A DNA stretch of 64,000 nt from assembly GCF_000835495.1 (NCBI RefSeq), contig NW_015622546.1, positions 1,552,883 to 1,616,882 of the forward strand, given 5' to 3'. Made by a program: the position numbers and the translations under genes. A model generated the notes under the pieces. That model did no database searches. It had not been told where the DNA came from and saw only the letters and a program-made list of their open reading frames with translations. Within the stretch, counting starts at the first letter, position 1; each line of letters opens with the position of its first letter. The DNA is from Cladophialophora immunda. Taxonomy: Eukaryota; Ascomycota; Eurotiomycetes; Chaetothyriales; Herpotrichiellaceae. Positions 53,507 to 64,000 of this stretch are shown here, piece by piece.

Positions 53507-55189
53507 TCAGTCTCCAAGATCAGCGTGAATAGCTCGCTGTAAGAGCCACGTCAGTTTGATGAGACTTCCCGGTTTCAAATGGTCTAGCAGCAGAAATCTC
53601 TCCTGTATCGGCGTGAAGTCTTCCCAAGAGAAAACTCCGAGCTTCTTTGCAAGTCTCTGGAATTGCACCGCAAACCATTCTTGATTATCGACCAATTCGC
53701 TCGCCACGGCGCCCAAGCCGGCAACCCACAAGAGCATCGTTTCTTCTTCAAGACTTGCCGGATGTTCAGGTAGATTCGAAATGAATTTTCCCAGCCGGTA
53801 CCGTAAAGGCCTCGCATCGACAGCCGCGCGCAGGGTGACGAGTCCTGCACGAGCGGCATACGGAACACACGCTGGCACGAATGCCATCCAAACAATCAAA
53901 GCCAGTCGCACACAGTCCTGAAAATTCGACTCCTCAGAAACAGGGCTTTCAGGGTCTTCCTCAACAATGCCATCCTTGAAATTGATCAGTTCGTCTGCGA
54001 TAAAATAGCTTCGAGCAATAGCCCAATCTTGTTTTGGAATGAGTGTTGGTTCAGTGATGCCAACCCAATGGCAATGAATGACGCAACAAAGTTCCAGAAC
54101 GGTGTCCAGAAGAGTCTGAAAATGCTCGCTGAAGACACTATTCGTCTCCGTAAAGCCATAACCCATTGGCTGCTTGCCATTCTTGCGCAAGGCAGCCACT
54201 GCGCAGGTGTATTGTTGCGGGGTAAGCTGTTCAATCTCCCACCTCTCCTCGATCAACGGTGGAGTCTGTGTAGCAGCAGCCTGGAAACGATCAGCAAGCC
54301 AGAGCATCCGGCGCATGTAAGGATTCAGGTTTTGGAAGCCGCCCAGGTGACGATTGCAGAGGTACATGATCATCTTCCCATGCGTCCAAACCGCCTCCCA
54401 ATTTCTTCGGTAGCTCTCGACTGCCCACAAATATAAGATGCTTTGCACCAACTCATGGGTAATTGGTCGGGCTTGCTCCAAGTAGTTCCTCAGGAGTCGA
54501 AGAGTTGCATCTGCCAACCGTTCGGGTAGATCCGCTCGGGAGAAATGATATCGATCAACAAACTTCATGCGAGCACTAGCGGCAGCCAAAAGGGCAAGGA
54601 CATGCAGTTCGTCGGTGGAGGCTCGGCGGACAATTTGCACAGCAGGGCTGGATGAGGGTGCTCGAGGATGACCCATGAATGCGACCATATCGCTTCGAGT
54701 CACCGCAGGGAAGAACCTCAGTACGAAGTACTCGAGTATTCGATGCTTCTCGACGTTCATGGGGACTCTGAACTGGCCAAACGGATCCAATGAGCCCCAT
54801 GTGGGCATGACAAGCGAGAGCTTGGGCACGTCGTTCTTGGGTCCATCTGTAGTAGTGCAGCAACCAGCGTCTGCCTCGCGCCGGTGATGGACGTGGGGCC
54901 TAAGGGGAACAGAACGGGTACCCTCGCTGGGAGGTGTGTCTGAAGACACCGATAGAGGTGCCGAGGCGGGCGTTTGCCTGGGTGCGACGGAAACAGGAGT
55001 CCATCCAAGAGAAAGCAGCCTGGCTCTCTTCAATTTCCTCCTGGTTTCCTTTTCCTGTTGGTAGTCGCGAGATTTCTGGACATGCTTGTGAATCTGGCGC
55101 GAGCTCTCTAGGTCACCTTTACTGTTGGAAAGGGACTTTGACGAGGGCGTCTTGTTCACAAAAAGAAGACCGGCCTTGTGCGCGGGCAT
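53507..55189 (-). CDS. Fungal regulator of the Fungal_trans_2 type, without zinc cluster
   Basis: Single exon, 560 residues. It has the opening LLFVNKTPSSKSLSNSKGDL followed by a basic helix (SRQIHKHVQKSRDYQQEKETRRKLKRAR, about 30-55, in two halves), then a disordered Pro/Ser stretch, the motif SLVMPTWGSLDPFGQFRVPM (about 126-145, where such proteins have DPF) and an all-helical domain to the end that matches the fungal-specific transcription-factor domain 2. There is no Cys6 cluster, which is normal for this widespread ascomycete group. Role probably nuclear; target genes unknown. Confidence 0.83.
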   Translation of the reverse strand: MPAHKAGLLFVNKTPSSKSLSNSKGDLESSRQIHKHVQKSRDYQQEKETRRKLKRARLLSLGWTPVSVAPRQTPASAPLSVSSDTPPSEGTRSVPLRPHVHHRREADAGCCTTTDGPKNDVPKLSLVMPTWGSLDPFGQFRVPMNVEKHRILEYFVLRFFPAVTRSDMVAFMGHPRAPSSSPAVQIVRRASTDELHVLALLAAASARMKFVDRYHFSRADLPERLADATLRLLRNYLEQARPITHELVQSILYLWAVESYRRNWEAVWTHGKMIMYLCNRHLGGFQNLNPYMRRMLWLADRFQAAATQTPPLIEERWEIEQLTPQQYTCAVAALRKNGKQPMGYGFTETNSVFSEHFQTLLDTVLELCCVIHCHWVGITEPTLIPKQDWAIARSYFIADELINFKDGIVEEDPESPVSEESNFQDCVRLALIVWMAFVPACVPYAARAGLVTLRAAVDARPLRYRLGKFISNLPEHPASLEEETMLLWVAGLGAVASELVDNQEWFAVQFQRLAKKLGVFSWEDFTPIQERFLLLDHLKPGSLIKLTWLLQRAIHADLGD

Positions 55190-56534
55190 CTCAGAGATGC
55201 ATATTCACAGGTCGTGCTTTGTAAGAGATGAGTGCGCATGGCCACTTATGGACAAGATTTCAGGGACCGGAAGAGGGATCTGCGGACAAATACAAAGAGG
55301 AAAGAATGGGTGAGGCAAAGCACTTGGGGACCTGCAACAAGCGGTCAATATGCTTGCCCGAGCAGGACTGCCAGCTCCGTGGAAATCAGCTGGCTCAGAA
55401 CAGACAATGGTCCGTAGCCCTCGTGCGCGATAGCCTAGCCTCTAGATCATCGACTCCCGTGGTAAGAGAGGGGAATCGAGGGATAAAGAACTTCCGGGCT
55501 GCGGCAAGTTGGTGCCAGTGTTTTGCAGGGACCATCTTGATAGGCGTGGTGCGCCTTCGGCCTTACGCTAAGGCAGACACATGGCAGACTTGTTTGTGGG
55601 GGGGGGGGGGGGGGGGTGTTGGTCCTTAGGAGGAACGTGCTGTAAGCCAATTGAAGGCGTGAACGGAGCCGCTGGGCTGTGAATCTGTCAGTCGCAGCTG
55701 ACAAGGGAGTTGCGGATCTCGATTTGCGGACGGTGTCGAGCCTGATTTGGGTATCGTGAAGCCGCCCAAAAGGGCTTCTTGATGCGACGGTGATCAAGAG
55801 GCGAAGATGGTGCACATGCAGGTTCTCTCAACTAGGTGCCAAAGGATGGTGTCAGCCTCCGTGGTTGTGAAGGCAATTCAAAAAAGGTAGGAGAGACTGC
55901 GGCCTTGGCAATGCCTTTGCCTGCAGCGAGATCCTCCAAACTATTCCCGGACCTTGCTGTGCTTGCCCAGTTGACCATTAACCATGGGACTCGACTTTCA
56001 TTTGTCTATAGTCATGGTCTCACACATTTCAGTCGATAACCTTCTGTACACACGCCGGCCGACCGAAGGAACCGAAACCCGGCGAGCATGAAATTCCACT
56101 AGCATCGCGTTGTATCCCCGAACGGAGGACAACTACCTGTTGCCCAACGATGGCTCCCCGCCTCTTTGCTTTTCCCTTGTGCATGTGAGGCTCTCGCACG
56201 GCAAAGTCTGCTCGGTATGGTTTTGACGCAATGTTTGACGTAAGAGAAAGGAGATGTACTGCAAAGAGGAAGATGCCAACTTGAATACGAGGGTGCGGCC
56301 AGCGGAAGCAAGGGACGTCAGTTATGATGTGAAAGATATCGATAGAATCGTCCAACTGGACCTTCCGGCGAGACAACTAACGTATAGCAATACAAAACCA
56401 CCCCAAACCGTGGCTGCGAGCAACGTAAAGAATCTGATCATAGCCACCCAAACTGAACCTCAGGTAGCCTCCCGAACCTGTATAAACCAACAGTTGAAAC
56501 AGAGGCAAAGGAGACATCGCCAAGTGTCAGTCCA
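55190..56534. other. Intergenic region with a G19 run
   Basis: Promoter of the regulator and 3' flank of annexin. Contains the G homopolymer at 55598-55616. No coding feature is supported. Confidence 0.5.
55598..55616 (+). repeat. Homopolymer of 19 guanines
   Basis: Nineteen uninterrupted G residues. It could form a G-quadruplex and is prone to length error in sequencing, so its exact length is uncertain. Confidence 0.8.
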
Positions 56535-57818
56535 TCAAGACAAGCAGGCGACCAGCAACCCCTCATAATACTTGTCAAAATGAATTTCACCCTTAACCCT
56601 CTGGATCAGATCTCTCTTGTACCGGTGCGCATAGGCGCGCTTGACCTGATCCAAATGCATTCTGTCCCAGTGCACCCTGATGACCCGTTGGACAAGCAGA
56701 ACATCCTTCGTGCCCGGCCCTGCCATCGCATCTTCCAGTTGCGTGGCATCGGACATTGCGCGATCACACGCCCTCCGCACCATCAGCAGCAGCGCATCCT
56801 TCATATGTCCTGAGAATTCGGATTCGATCACCTTTTCGAGGGACGAGCGGTACATCTGGTGCCAATGGTGTGCAATGGCGCGGATCTGGCCATCAGACCG
56901 CCTGCTCAGAATGGTACATACGGTGAGCTGATCGGTGCCGACGCGCCCATCCATGGCGCGGTGCAGCTCCGAGCAATCACGCTCGAGCTCCGCGGGGATA
57001 ATGGGCGTGGACTCCTCGTTTCGCGTAGCCGACATGACCAAGTCGAACAACCTTTCCGTCTTGAGTGAGAGATCCCCCTTCACATCTGCTTCGAGGGTAT
57101 GTTTATAAGTCTGCTGGTACGCCTGCTTGATCGCGCGCATGTCGGCATTCGAACGGCCCAACAGGACATCATTCAAAACTGACTCCTTCGTCCCTAGCCC
57201 TTTGATCGCGCCATGGACACTGGTCACATCGTGCATAAGCGGACCCTGGACAAGCGCGACCAGCCCGTCGCGGAAATATTTGGACGTTTCCGACTTGATA
57301 TCTTTCTCCAAATCGCGGTGGAAGCGCTGGTTGTAGGTATTTCTCAGCAGGGCCATCTGCAAGGGGTCTGGTTTCGAGAGGACTTGAATCAAGGTGCGCT
57401 CATCGGTGCCGAAACCTTTCATTGCGCCGCGCAGTGCTTCTGCGTCGCGTGATGCGTCACCTTGCGCCTGAGCGCCAAGGACGTAGCCGGGTGAGGGTTG
57501 CGCGGGAGGGGGACCATATTGCTGGTGTTGCTGTGGAGGAAAGCCGCCGGGGGCAGGAGAGCCATAGCCGCCCTGCGGCGGCGGAGGTCCGCCATATTGT
57601 CCTGGGAAAGGGCCTCCTGGAGGAGGCCCCCAACCACCTTGTTGCGGGCCGCCAAACTGTTGAGGAGGAGGTGCGCCATAGCCTCCCTGTTGATATCCTC
57701 CCTGCGGAGGGGGATATCCGCCGTGCTGTGGGGGTCCTTGGGGAGGGTAGCCATGGCCCTGCCCCTGAGGAGGATAACCTCCGTACGGAGGTTGACCCTG
57801 CGGAGGGCCGTATGACAT
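56535..57818 (-). CDS. Annexin with Pro/Gly/Tyr/Gln-rich N-terminal region
   Basis: Calcium-dependent phospholipid-binding protein. Start chosen at the ATG at 57818 (427 residues), because it begins MSYGPPQGQPPYGGYPPQ; in-frame sequence upstream to 57995 is hydrophobic and unlike annexins. Seen: about 115 residues rich in Pro, Gly, Tyr and Gln, like annexin A7/A11, then four annexin repeats. Type II calcium-site loops are GFGTDE, GLGTKE, RVGTDQ and GPGTKD, so all four repeats keep a G-x-G-T-like or related loop, the third with Arg-Val. Single exon. Expected at membranes under raised calcium, for example in vesicle traffic. Confidence 0.95.
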   Translation of the reverse strand: MSYGPPQGQPPYGGYPPQGQGHGYPPQGPPQHGGYPPPQGGYQQGGYGAPPPQQFGGPQQGGWGPPPGGPFPGQYGGPPPPQGGYGSPAPGGFPPQQHQQYGPPPAQPSPGYVLGAQAQGDASRDAEALRGAMKGFGTDERTLIQVLSKPDPLQMALLRNTYNQRFHRDLEKDIKSETSKYFRDGLVALVQGPLMHDVTSVHGAIKGLGTKESVLNDVLLGRSNADMRAIKQAYQQTYKHTLEADVKGDLSLKTERLFDLVMSATRNEESTPIIPAELERDCSELHRAMDGRVGTDQLTVCTILSRRSDGQIRAIAHHWHQMYRSSLEKVIESEFSGHMKDALLLMVRRACDRAMSDATQLEDAMAGPGTKDVLLVQRVIRVHWDRMHLDQVKRAYAHRYKRDLIQRVKGEIHFDKYYEGLLVACLS

Positions 57819-58650
57819 TTGCGCGTGTATGTGAGGTGAGATAAGAGGATCTAATGTCAACAGTTTTCGTGCGAGTGGGATGAAAGGAAAGAGAGGGTTC
57901 GCTATAGATAACGTCGATGCGCAAAACGAGAGGGAAAAGGCCAACAGGTTGCCTTTCGTGTCCAGGATAATATACTTTTGATCCTCCCTTTCCAAGAAAG
58001 CACGAGCCGTTAAGAGGGAGACCTAGGCAGAATCGCGTGAGAGCTTACAACTAGGGATGACGCAGCACATTGGAGAAGGCGGAAAGTGATACGGAGTACA
58101 TAAACTGGTACGGACCACCATGCTGTCAACCGCCTCCACAGGCGGGGGCGCAGTTCGTAGATGCCTTGGCTAGCGGGCAGAGGGCGAGAGGGGTACCATC
58201 TCAACTGTGGCTGGGCGCAATCATTTCCGGTCCTGATGCGGATTAGCTCAGTCATGTGACCGACTCCGCCCCGTGGCGCAGGCTTGGCAAACAGGTGAAG
58301 TGGCGCCATCGTACTCTCGTACAACTTGGATATAAAATGCCGGTGGCCATGTCGACACCATTACGTGGTTGTAGTAGATCAGAGGGGGCAACCTGTGTGA
58401 TTTGGGCAGAAAGCGATGCACTGACACGCTTTCCTCCTGGCTTCCATCTATTACCGACATGGTCTCGAATATGCAAATAGTGATCGGAGTCCGAACATCC
58501 AAGAGTGGATGACGCAGTCTGTAGTGGACACTAGCGTTGGGAACACTAGATGATACGAATAAGAAAAGGTATCGCAGTGGAGCATTATGATAAGTGCAAT
58601 ATAATTTCACGAATGCGCTTGACTTGGCACCAGAGTAGAACTACCGTTGT
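57819..58650. other. Intergenic region, no gene seen
   Basis: Promoter of annexin and 3' flank of the AsaB-like gene. No supported feature. Confidence 0.45.
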
Positions 58651-59630
58651 TTATTCTGCGGTCTGATCCTCGTGGAAGACCAATGCTCGCACCTCAATCG
58701 ACTCTCGCGAGTACTCATTGACCGTCTCGGGGTTCACAAACGCCGTATGTGGCACTCTCCTGGCCCGGCCGTCCAACTTTGAGTCAAAGCATTTGATCAA
58801 AAGCACTTCTTCTGGCGTCTGGCCATACAGATAGTGCCACTGGTGCTCCGGGTTGGGTCGCACAGTGTAGGTCTCGCCTTGTCGGTTGGGGTAGATCAGA
58901 CCGACGCCAATGAGGTCGGAGTCTGGCACCGAGTGTGCCTCAGCCACGGCGAGGGGATCCTTGAGGATCGTCTTGATGGGTCGCCAGACGTTGATGATCT
59001 GGTAGCGGCTCTTGAGCAAGGTATCAGCCTCGTCGGGGAGATGGTAAGGAACTCGCGACTTGGCGGCGCTGTAGCTCTGATCGATGTGTACACGGTTCAC
59101 AGGGCCACGCAGAGGAGTTGTGATGGGACTTCCTCGCTGGTCCTTCTGCGCTCGGCGGATCGTGTGATCGAAGATCAAGACCCGGGAGGCTCCAGTTCTG
59201 CCATACACAGTCGTCAGCTAGAGTCAGACCAAGCAGGTAATGTCCAGGACATCACTCACGCATCCTTCAACAGCTGTTCGGTCTCTGGGTAGTAATTTGC
59301 CTTGATTTGTTCATCGTCAAGAAAGTCCTTTTCAATACTCGTGTGACGATAGATCTCGAAGCCATTCTTGTCGAGCGTGTAGTTCTTTTCTTCACCTCTG
59401 ATATCATGTATCGTCACATCCACTGGTTCGACAGGTCTCTCGTAGGTCTCTGGCTTCCCAACGTAAGTTGGAGCCGGGGGGCTTCCATCGCCAGGATCCT
59501 TGTAGTAGTTCAACTGGGTATGGACATGATGTTTCTCGGGTTGGGGCACGGAAGTGCTCTTCAATTGTGCCGTCAGAGGTTCGAACGAGGTCGAGTGACC
59601 ACCAGGCTGTTGAACTGCTGCCGATGCCAT
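58651..59630 (-). CDS. AsaB/CmcJ-like hydroxylase or desaturase family protein
   Basis: Member of the fungal family annotated as AsaB-like hydroxylase/desaturase or 7-alpha-cephem-methoxylase (CmcJ)-like. Exons 59260-59630 and 58651-59197 give 305 residues. Seen: a conserved N-terminal stretch LNYYKDPGDGSPPAPTYVG, the IHDIRGEEKNYTLDKNGFE block (about 74-92), FDHTIRRA, VHIDQSYSAA (possible metal-binding H-x-D), RYQIINVWRPI (family hallmark), and a C-terminal RRVPHTAF with a possible third histidine. A non-haem iron site is inferred. Members occur in biosynthetic clusters or alone; here there is no such cluster, so a catabolic or unknown role is as likely. Divergence from the permease gene is not seen: both are on the minus strand. 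Confidence 0.88.
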
Positions 59631-59960
59631 TGTCGTTCCTGCTTGCTAGATAGTTCTTGGAGCTGCGCCAACAAGTGAGGACGCCCCATACTTATGGCCA
59701 ATGCCATGGCATTTCCTGATTTGTCAGATAGCACGCCATCCTGGGTTGTATACACGCGATGGTCAGATAGAGTGTGGGGTAAGTCATCCAGAACGCGTTT
59801 GTGTCTATACCGAGGCCAATGGGCATCTATGCCATTGGATGACGTGCCCGAGTTGCTCAGGCGTTCAGGGTCTTATGTTCAGTGAACCGAAGCGTTCACA
59901 GTGACTTGTTTCACGCCCTTCCAATCGGCACTCGTTGCGCTTATCAATACAGTGCGGTGA
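59631..59960. other. Intergenic region, no gene seen
   Basis: 330 bp between two minus-strand genes; promoter of the AsaB-like gene and 3' flank of the permease. No supported feature. Confidence 0.45.
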
Positions 59961-61678
59961 TTATAATTCCTTGCGGACGAGTTTCGTGATGGTTGTCCCA
60001 TCACCGAGGACATCCGTTTCTTCCTCCAACCTGTAGCCTCTATAACGCGGTAGCGCAATCGTCCACACGAACCAATAAGCGAGTCCGAAGATGAGACTAT
60101 AGATATGGTCAGCATACGTCGTTTTTGGGTGGGGATGCGGCTTACATTGAAATTCCGACCAAAGCATATGTAGCGTAGAAGAAATTGACATCCGAGGATC
60201 CCTTGCTGGAAGGAAATAGCGGAGCGCCAATCAATGCCACAGACAATACGATCCTGAACCATACAGCTGGAATCCAAGCCTTGAATGGACGGCGCAGCTC
60301 GGGCTTCTTGTTGCGGAGAACAATCAAGCCAGCACCAACGGCCAAAGCGAAAAATTGACCTGCGTATCCTTCAACATCGGCAATGAAAGCATATACCGTG
60401 GCAGAGGGCGGTAGGACGATGACCAGCACCGATGGCACATAATGGACGAGAAGCCCGCCAAGGGGTGCGCCAAATGGTTTTGAAGAAGCCAGAATTTCCG
60501 AAAAGGGGAGAAATCCTTGCCGTGCGACTTCCTGATTGACTCGCGCCTGTCATAGTTAGGGTGCTGAATGCTCGAGAGGGGAAATTTCATACCAAGCTGA
60601 ACGTGACCACCATGACATTCCCAACAGCGCTTAGGGCAATGGCAAGGGGAAGGAACTTGTTGCCAAAGCCAGCCCCAAAAACACGCTCGAAGAAAAGGGC
60701 TGCTATGAGCTCTCTGCTGCGCTTGACCTCCTCCAGCGGCACTACCGAGAGGTATGCGACGTTGACGAGCACATACATTGTACAAGCCGTCAGCAACGCC
60801 ACCGGGCCGACTGATTTGAGAGTTCGAACAGGATCCTTCACCTCATTGAGGACATTGTTGACATTGCTGAGACCCGCGTAAGAGTAGAGAATCTTGAAAA
60901 ACGCTGTCGACAAGTTATTCCACGCCCAGTCGGAGCCACTCCACAGGTCATCCCAGGCTGTGGCTGAGGCATGGTCGGTCATGTTGCTGGACGAAGTATG
61001 GGGGTGCAGCAGAACCACAAATAACCCAGTCAAAATCATGAACACAATCAACCCGACCTTGACCCAACCTAGGACATTTTGGATCCAGATTCCTGTCTTG
61101 TAGAAACAGCTGTGGACGATTGTGATCCAGGTCAGCAATCCGACAGCCAGTAATTTGGTGTTCAGGTCGTCGGGTGTGGCGCCGGCGGCGAAAAGAGTGT
61201 ATTTTGCAAAGACGATGCAATTGCTTGCCGTGAATCCAAGCAGCACGGCCTGGACAGCAACCAAAGTAGAGGTGAGGAACCGCGGTTTGCGAAAGGTATA
61301 CTCCAGATACACTTTTACTCCGCCTGAACGAGGAAGCATGCAGCCATATTCCATGTCGATGGCGAGTCCTGCCCACGCAACAAGAGCCCCAATAACCCAG
61401 AGAACCAGAGCCAGACCGGGACTGCCTACGTTCTGGACGATTGTTCCAGGCATGGCGAAAATGCCTGATCCGATGACTCGAGAGATGACCAGGATGTAGG
61501 CGCTGCCCCAGCCGATGTTTCTCCCCGCCGTCGACGTCTCTGGAAGCACATCGTTGTCGACATTTCTCTCATCCTTTGCGGTACCAGGTACGAGGCTTTC
61601 CGAATCGTGCACGGAGCTTTGGTCAGGGTTGGGGGATAATAGAGGTGACGTTTCGAGGTCTTGCATCTCGGGAGCCAT
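59961..61678 (-). CDS. Mup1-like amino-acid permease (LAT/APC family)
   Basis: Plasma-membrane permease of the group that includes the yeast high-affinity methionine permease. Exons 60593-61678, 60146-60546 and 59961-60096 join in phase to 540 residues. Seen: acidic cytosolic N-terminus (about 1-55), first helix with VIGSGIFAMPGTIVQNVGSP (substrate-binding GSGIF), the AIDMEYGCMLPRSGGVKVYL loop and YTFRKPRFL typical of Mup1/Mup3, helix 6 region ILYSYAGLSNVNNVLNEVKDP, and twelve hydrophobic segments. The last exon encodes the final helix and the RKEL end. Cargo (methionine, cysteine or other) is a family inference. Confidence 0.92.
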
Positions 61679-62722
61679 ATATTATTCGAATTCAACACTC
61701 ACAAAAACAACGTCCTCAAAGCAGACCCGAAAGACAGAGTGACCACAGCACACCGGCATATAAGAGAGGGCTGGGATCGTACAGACCGGCTTGGACGAAA
61801 CATGCTACTGCACAGGAAACCCCGTGCTGACAAACTTGACATACAGGGACGTATGTCGACATGTCAATATATTTGGCCAAATGTATCGCATCAGTTCGCG
61901 GGTCAGTCGCGTCACAGTGCTGTGGCCAGTGAGGACATGATTGGGCTTGCTCATTCGGGGCCTCCATCACGCCATAACCTCTTATCTCAGGGGCTGATGT
62001 TTCTGACGCGGCCAGGTCAGATAATATTCCCGCAGAGGCGCAGGATGAGGGCTCCTGAGTTCCCTTTCAATGCGCCTTTGCGATAAGTGAGGCCGGCACA
62101 AGCCATTCATGTTCTTCTTTCCTCACTGGCTGCTTCCATCTGATCTGGACAGCCTTGTTGAGGCGAGGTTGCTTGCCCAAAGACTCGCCAAGCCAATTAG
62201 TCAGCCGGATAAATAGCGGACCACTCGGCGGCTGCCAAGCTTCTCCCCGCAAAAATGCTCCGGGGGCAATTCACGTGTTTAGTAGCTGAGCCTCGGCCCG
62301 TGGCTGGCAACACTTCCTAACTGATACCACAGCTATACGCAACGGCTACGGCGGACTGGCCGTGTATCTCGACTTATATTTCTCATCATCCTCCATTTTC
62401 CCAAGAGCTATCTCGAGGATATCAGCCATGCCATAGGGCAACGCACGAGCCAGCAAGTTTTGAGCCTATTTGACGATCAAGGGCGGGAGAATCCTCAGTT
62501 GGGCCGTGAACCGAGGGCAAGATCCGGATACATCTAAACAAGCAAGGGAGCGAGCCTAGCATTCTATTGGCTGAGTCAGACCTTTGAAGCTGTATATAAT
62601 CACAGCAACATATCAACATCTGGAGCAACAGGACCCAATCCTTTGTCTAAGGGAAAAAGAAAAGGAGAGGGAAGAATTGGAGCATTTAACGGCCTCGAAA
62701 AGACTTTGGCGAGATCTCCACC
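61679..62722. other. Divergent intergenic region (permease / epoxide hydrolase)
   Basis: Holds promoters of both flanking genes, with a TATA-like element at 62593-62599 for the plus-strand gene. No coding feature is supported. Confidence 0.5.
62593..62599 (+). promoter_or_regulatory. TATA box-like element
   Basis: TATATAA about 125 bp before the epoxide-hydrolase-like start codon at 62723. Confidence 0.4.
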
Positions 62723-63802
62723 ATGGCCAACAACCAACGCTTGACGGTCGACAAAATCAGAGTCAAAGATGACCCGCGAATCACGTTCCTCTCGGCCTTC
62801 TTGAACGGGAAGACGTACGGCTACCTGTTCAGCCCGGCGTCGCCCTCGGTGCCGAAACGAGGCACCATCTTCCTCATCCACGGCTTCCCGGACATCAGCA
62901 TGGGCTGGCGCTATCAGATCCCGTTCCTCACCAAACTCGGCCTCGACGTGGTCGCCCCGGACTCGATGGGCTACGGCCGGACCGACGCCCCCAAGTGGAC
63001 GCTGCAGGACTACAGCTACAAGCGGGCGGCCGACGACATGGCCGAGCTGTGCCGCCAGATGGGGCTCAGCCGGATCATCCTGGGCGGCCACGACTGGGGC
63101 GGGTCGATCGTGTACCGCGTCGCGCAGTACTACCCGGCCCTGATCGCCGCGGTGTTCAGCATCTGCACGCCCTACTTCCCGCCGAACGCCAAGTACGAGC
63201 CGCTGGGGATGCTGGTGCAGAAGCGGCTGCCCAACTTCGGGTACCAGGAGCACTTTGTCTCGGGCGAGATCGAGGAGGCAGTCCAGTCCAAGGCCGAGAT
63301 CCGCCAGTTCCTGGTCAACATGTACGGCGGCCGCACCGCGGACACGCGCGAGGTGGCCTTCGACGCGAACAAGGGGCTCGACCTGGCGCGGCAGGCGCGC
63401 ATGGGCTCGACCAAGCTCCTCGCCGCCGACGAGCTCGAGTACTACGTGGACGAGTACGCGCGGCACGGCGTCTACGGCCCGCTCAACTGGTACCGCACCC
63501 GCGAGGTCAACTACATGAACGAGTGGCGCGACTTCTTCGGCAGCGGGCGCAAGGCCCCCGCCCAGGCCGACCGCGACCAGAGGCTGAACCAGGAGGTGCT
63601 GTTCGTCCTGAGCAAAAAGGACCAGGCCCTGCAGCCCTTCATGGCCGCCAAGATGCCCGAGCGCATCCCGCGGCTGACCTGGCGCGAGGTGGATGCGGGC
63701 CACTGGGCGCTGTGGGAGAGGCCCGAGGACTGCAACCGGCTCATTGGCGAGTGGTTGGAGGAGAAGGTCTTCCCGATGATGGCACGGGAGAGCAAACTGT
63801 GA
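62723..63802 (+). CDS. Epoxide-hydrolase-type alpha/beta hydrolase
   Basis: Soluble hydrolase that should open epoxides through an Asp-ester intermediate. Single exon, 359 residues, ATG in a good context (CACCATGGCC). Seen: oxyanion-hole HGFPD (about 54-58), DSMGYGRTDAP, nucleophile elbow GHDWGG with D124, cap-domain tyrosines (one in GPLNWYRTR), acid D300 (LSKKDQALQP) and His327 (DAGHWALWE). The full triad D124/D300/H327 and the tyrosine are present, so the enzyme should be active. Coding sequence is very GC-rich from 62930 to 63700. Role may be detoxification or secondary metabolism. Confidence 0.93.
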   Translation: MANNQRLTVDKIRVKDDPRITFLSAFLNGKTYGYLFSPASPSVPKRGTIFLIHGFPDISMGWRYQIPFLTKLGLDVVAPDSMGYGRTDAPKWTLQDYSYKRAADDMAELCRQMGLSRIILGGHDWGGSIVYRVAQYYPALIAAVFSICTPYFPPNAKYEPLGMLVQKRLPNFGYQEHFVSGEIEEAVQSKAEIRQFLVNMYGGRTADTREVAFDANKGLDLARQARMGSTKLLAADELEYYVDEYARHGVYGPLNWYRTREVNYMNEWRDFFGSGRKAPAQADRDQRLNQEVLFVLSKKDQALQPFMAAKMPERIPRLTWREVDAGHWALWERPEDCNRLIGEWLEEKVFPMMARESKL

Positions 63803-64000
63803 GTCGAGAAGGCTCTGAAGGCCTCTCTGAAGAAAGGAAACTGAAGTCTTCTGTATCTATCATATTGTCAATTGACTTGCACTTGGCTGGATAATCTCGG
63901 GGCCCATTTCGCCTTCGAGCTATTTGCAAAAAGCGGTCGAAAAAGATTCATCAAGTAAGAATGCTACTTTTGTTGTCCGCGAGCTCTTTACGAGGACATT

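Noticed and set aside
57819..57995. Upstream in-frame extension of annexin
   Set aside because: Annexins of this type start at MSYGPP; the extension is hydrophobic, leader-like DNA with no conserved motif.
62600..63703. 367-codon minus-strand frame over the epoxide hydrolase
   Set aside because: Antisense to an intact catalytic triad gene, low complexity, no domain.
1..64000. tRNA, rRNA, CRISPR or intact transposon
   Set aside because: No cloverleaf-like boxes, spaced repeats, transposase or reverse-transcriptase motifs were recognised by eye; a covariance and repeat search would be needed to be sure.

Overview
The window looks like a gene-dense piece of a filamentous ascomycete (Pezizomycotina) chromosome. 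The evidence is short GT-AG introns (about 41-120 nt, several with CTAAC/CTGAC-type branch sites), many Zn2Cys6 regulators, and fungal families such as a fused hydantoinase/DUF917 protein, an Isc1-type phospholipase and an annexin with a Pro/Gly/Tyr/Gln-rich N-terminus. A Eurotiomycete, perhaps a Chaetothyriales black yeast, is my guess and is not proven. No rRNA, tRNA, CRISPR array or intact transposon was recognised. Exon joins were worked out by eye from splice sites, reading phase and family motifs.

Left part (1-15 kb) is mostly core cell biology: the 3' part of RPA1 (replication protein A large subunit), a PIG3-type quinone oxidoreductase with a possible mitochondrial leader, an NmrA-like Rossmann protein, a conserved single-pass membrane protein, a small Lys/Ala-rich basic protein, an Isc1-type inositol-phosphosphingolipid phospholipase C, a divergent pair of splicing factors (pinin-like and PHF5A/Rds3), and twinfilin. 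From 16 to 20.8 kb a cytochrome P450 converges on a Zn2Cys6 regulator.

The middle (22.7-47.1 kb) is an accessory region that reads like a nitrogen/carbon catabolic island. In order it holds a Zn2Cys6 regulator, a 1004-residue hydantoinase/oxoprolinase-DUF917 protein, a divergently transcribed NCS1 nucleobase/hydantoin-type permease, an MFS transporter, an intronless homologue of the large subunit of bacterial N,N-dimethylformamidase, a second Zn2Cys6 regulator directly downstream of it, and two paralogous metal-dependent amidohydrolases of the 6-methylsalicylate-decarboxylase type. Several promoters here are dense in HGATAR motifs, the binding sequence of AreA-type nitrogen regulators. I propose that these genes import an N-rich or aryl-amide compound and break it down; the substrate is unknown.

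The right part (47.8-63.8 kb) holds a secreted Thr-rich mucin-like protein, the mitochondrial succinate/fumarate carrier, a Fungal_trans_2-type regulator without a zinc cluster, an annexin, an AsaB/CmcJ-like oxygenase-family protein, a Mup1-like amino-acid permease and an alpha/beta-hydrolase of the epoxide hydrolase type. Long intergenic stretches (for example 31.5-33.9, 43.7-45.8, 49.0-50.6 and 51.7-53.5 kb) show no convincing gene.
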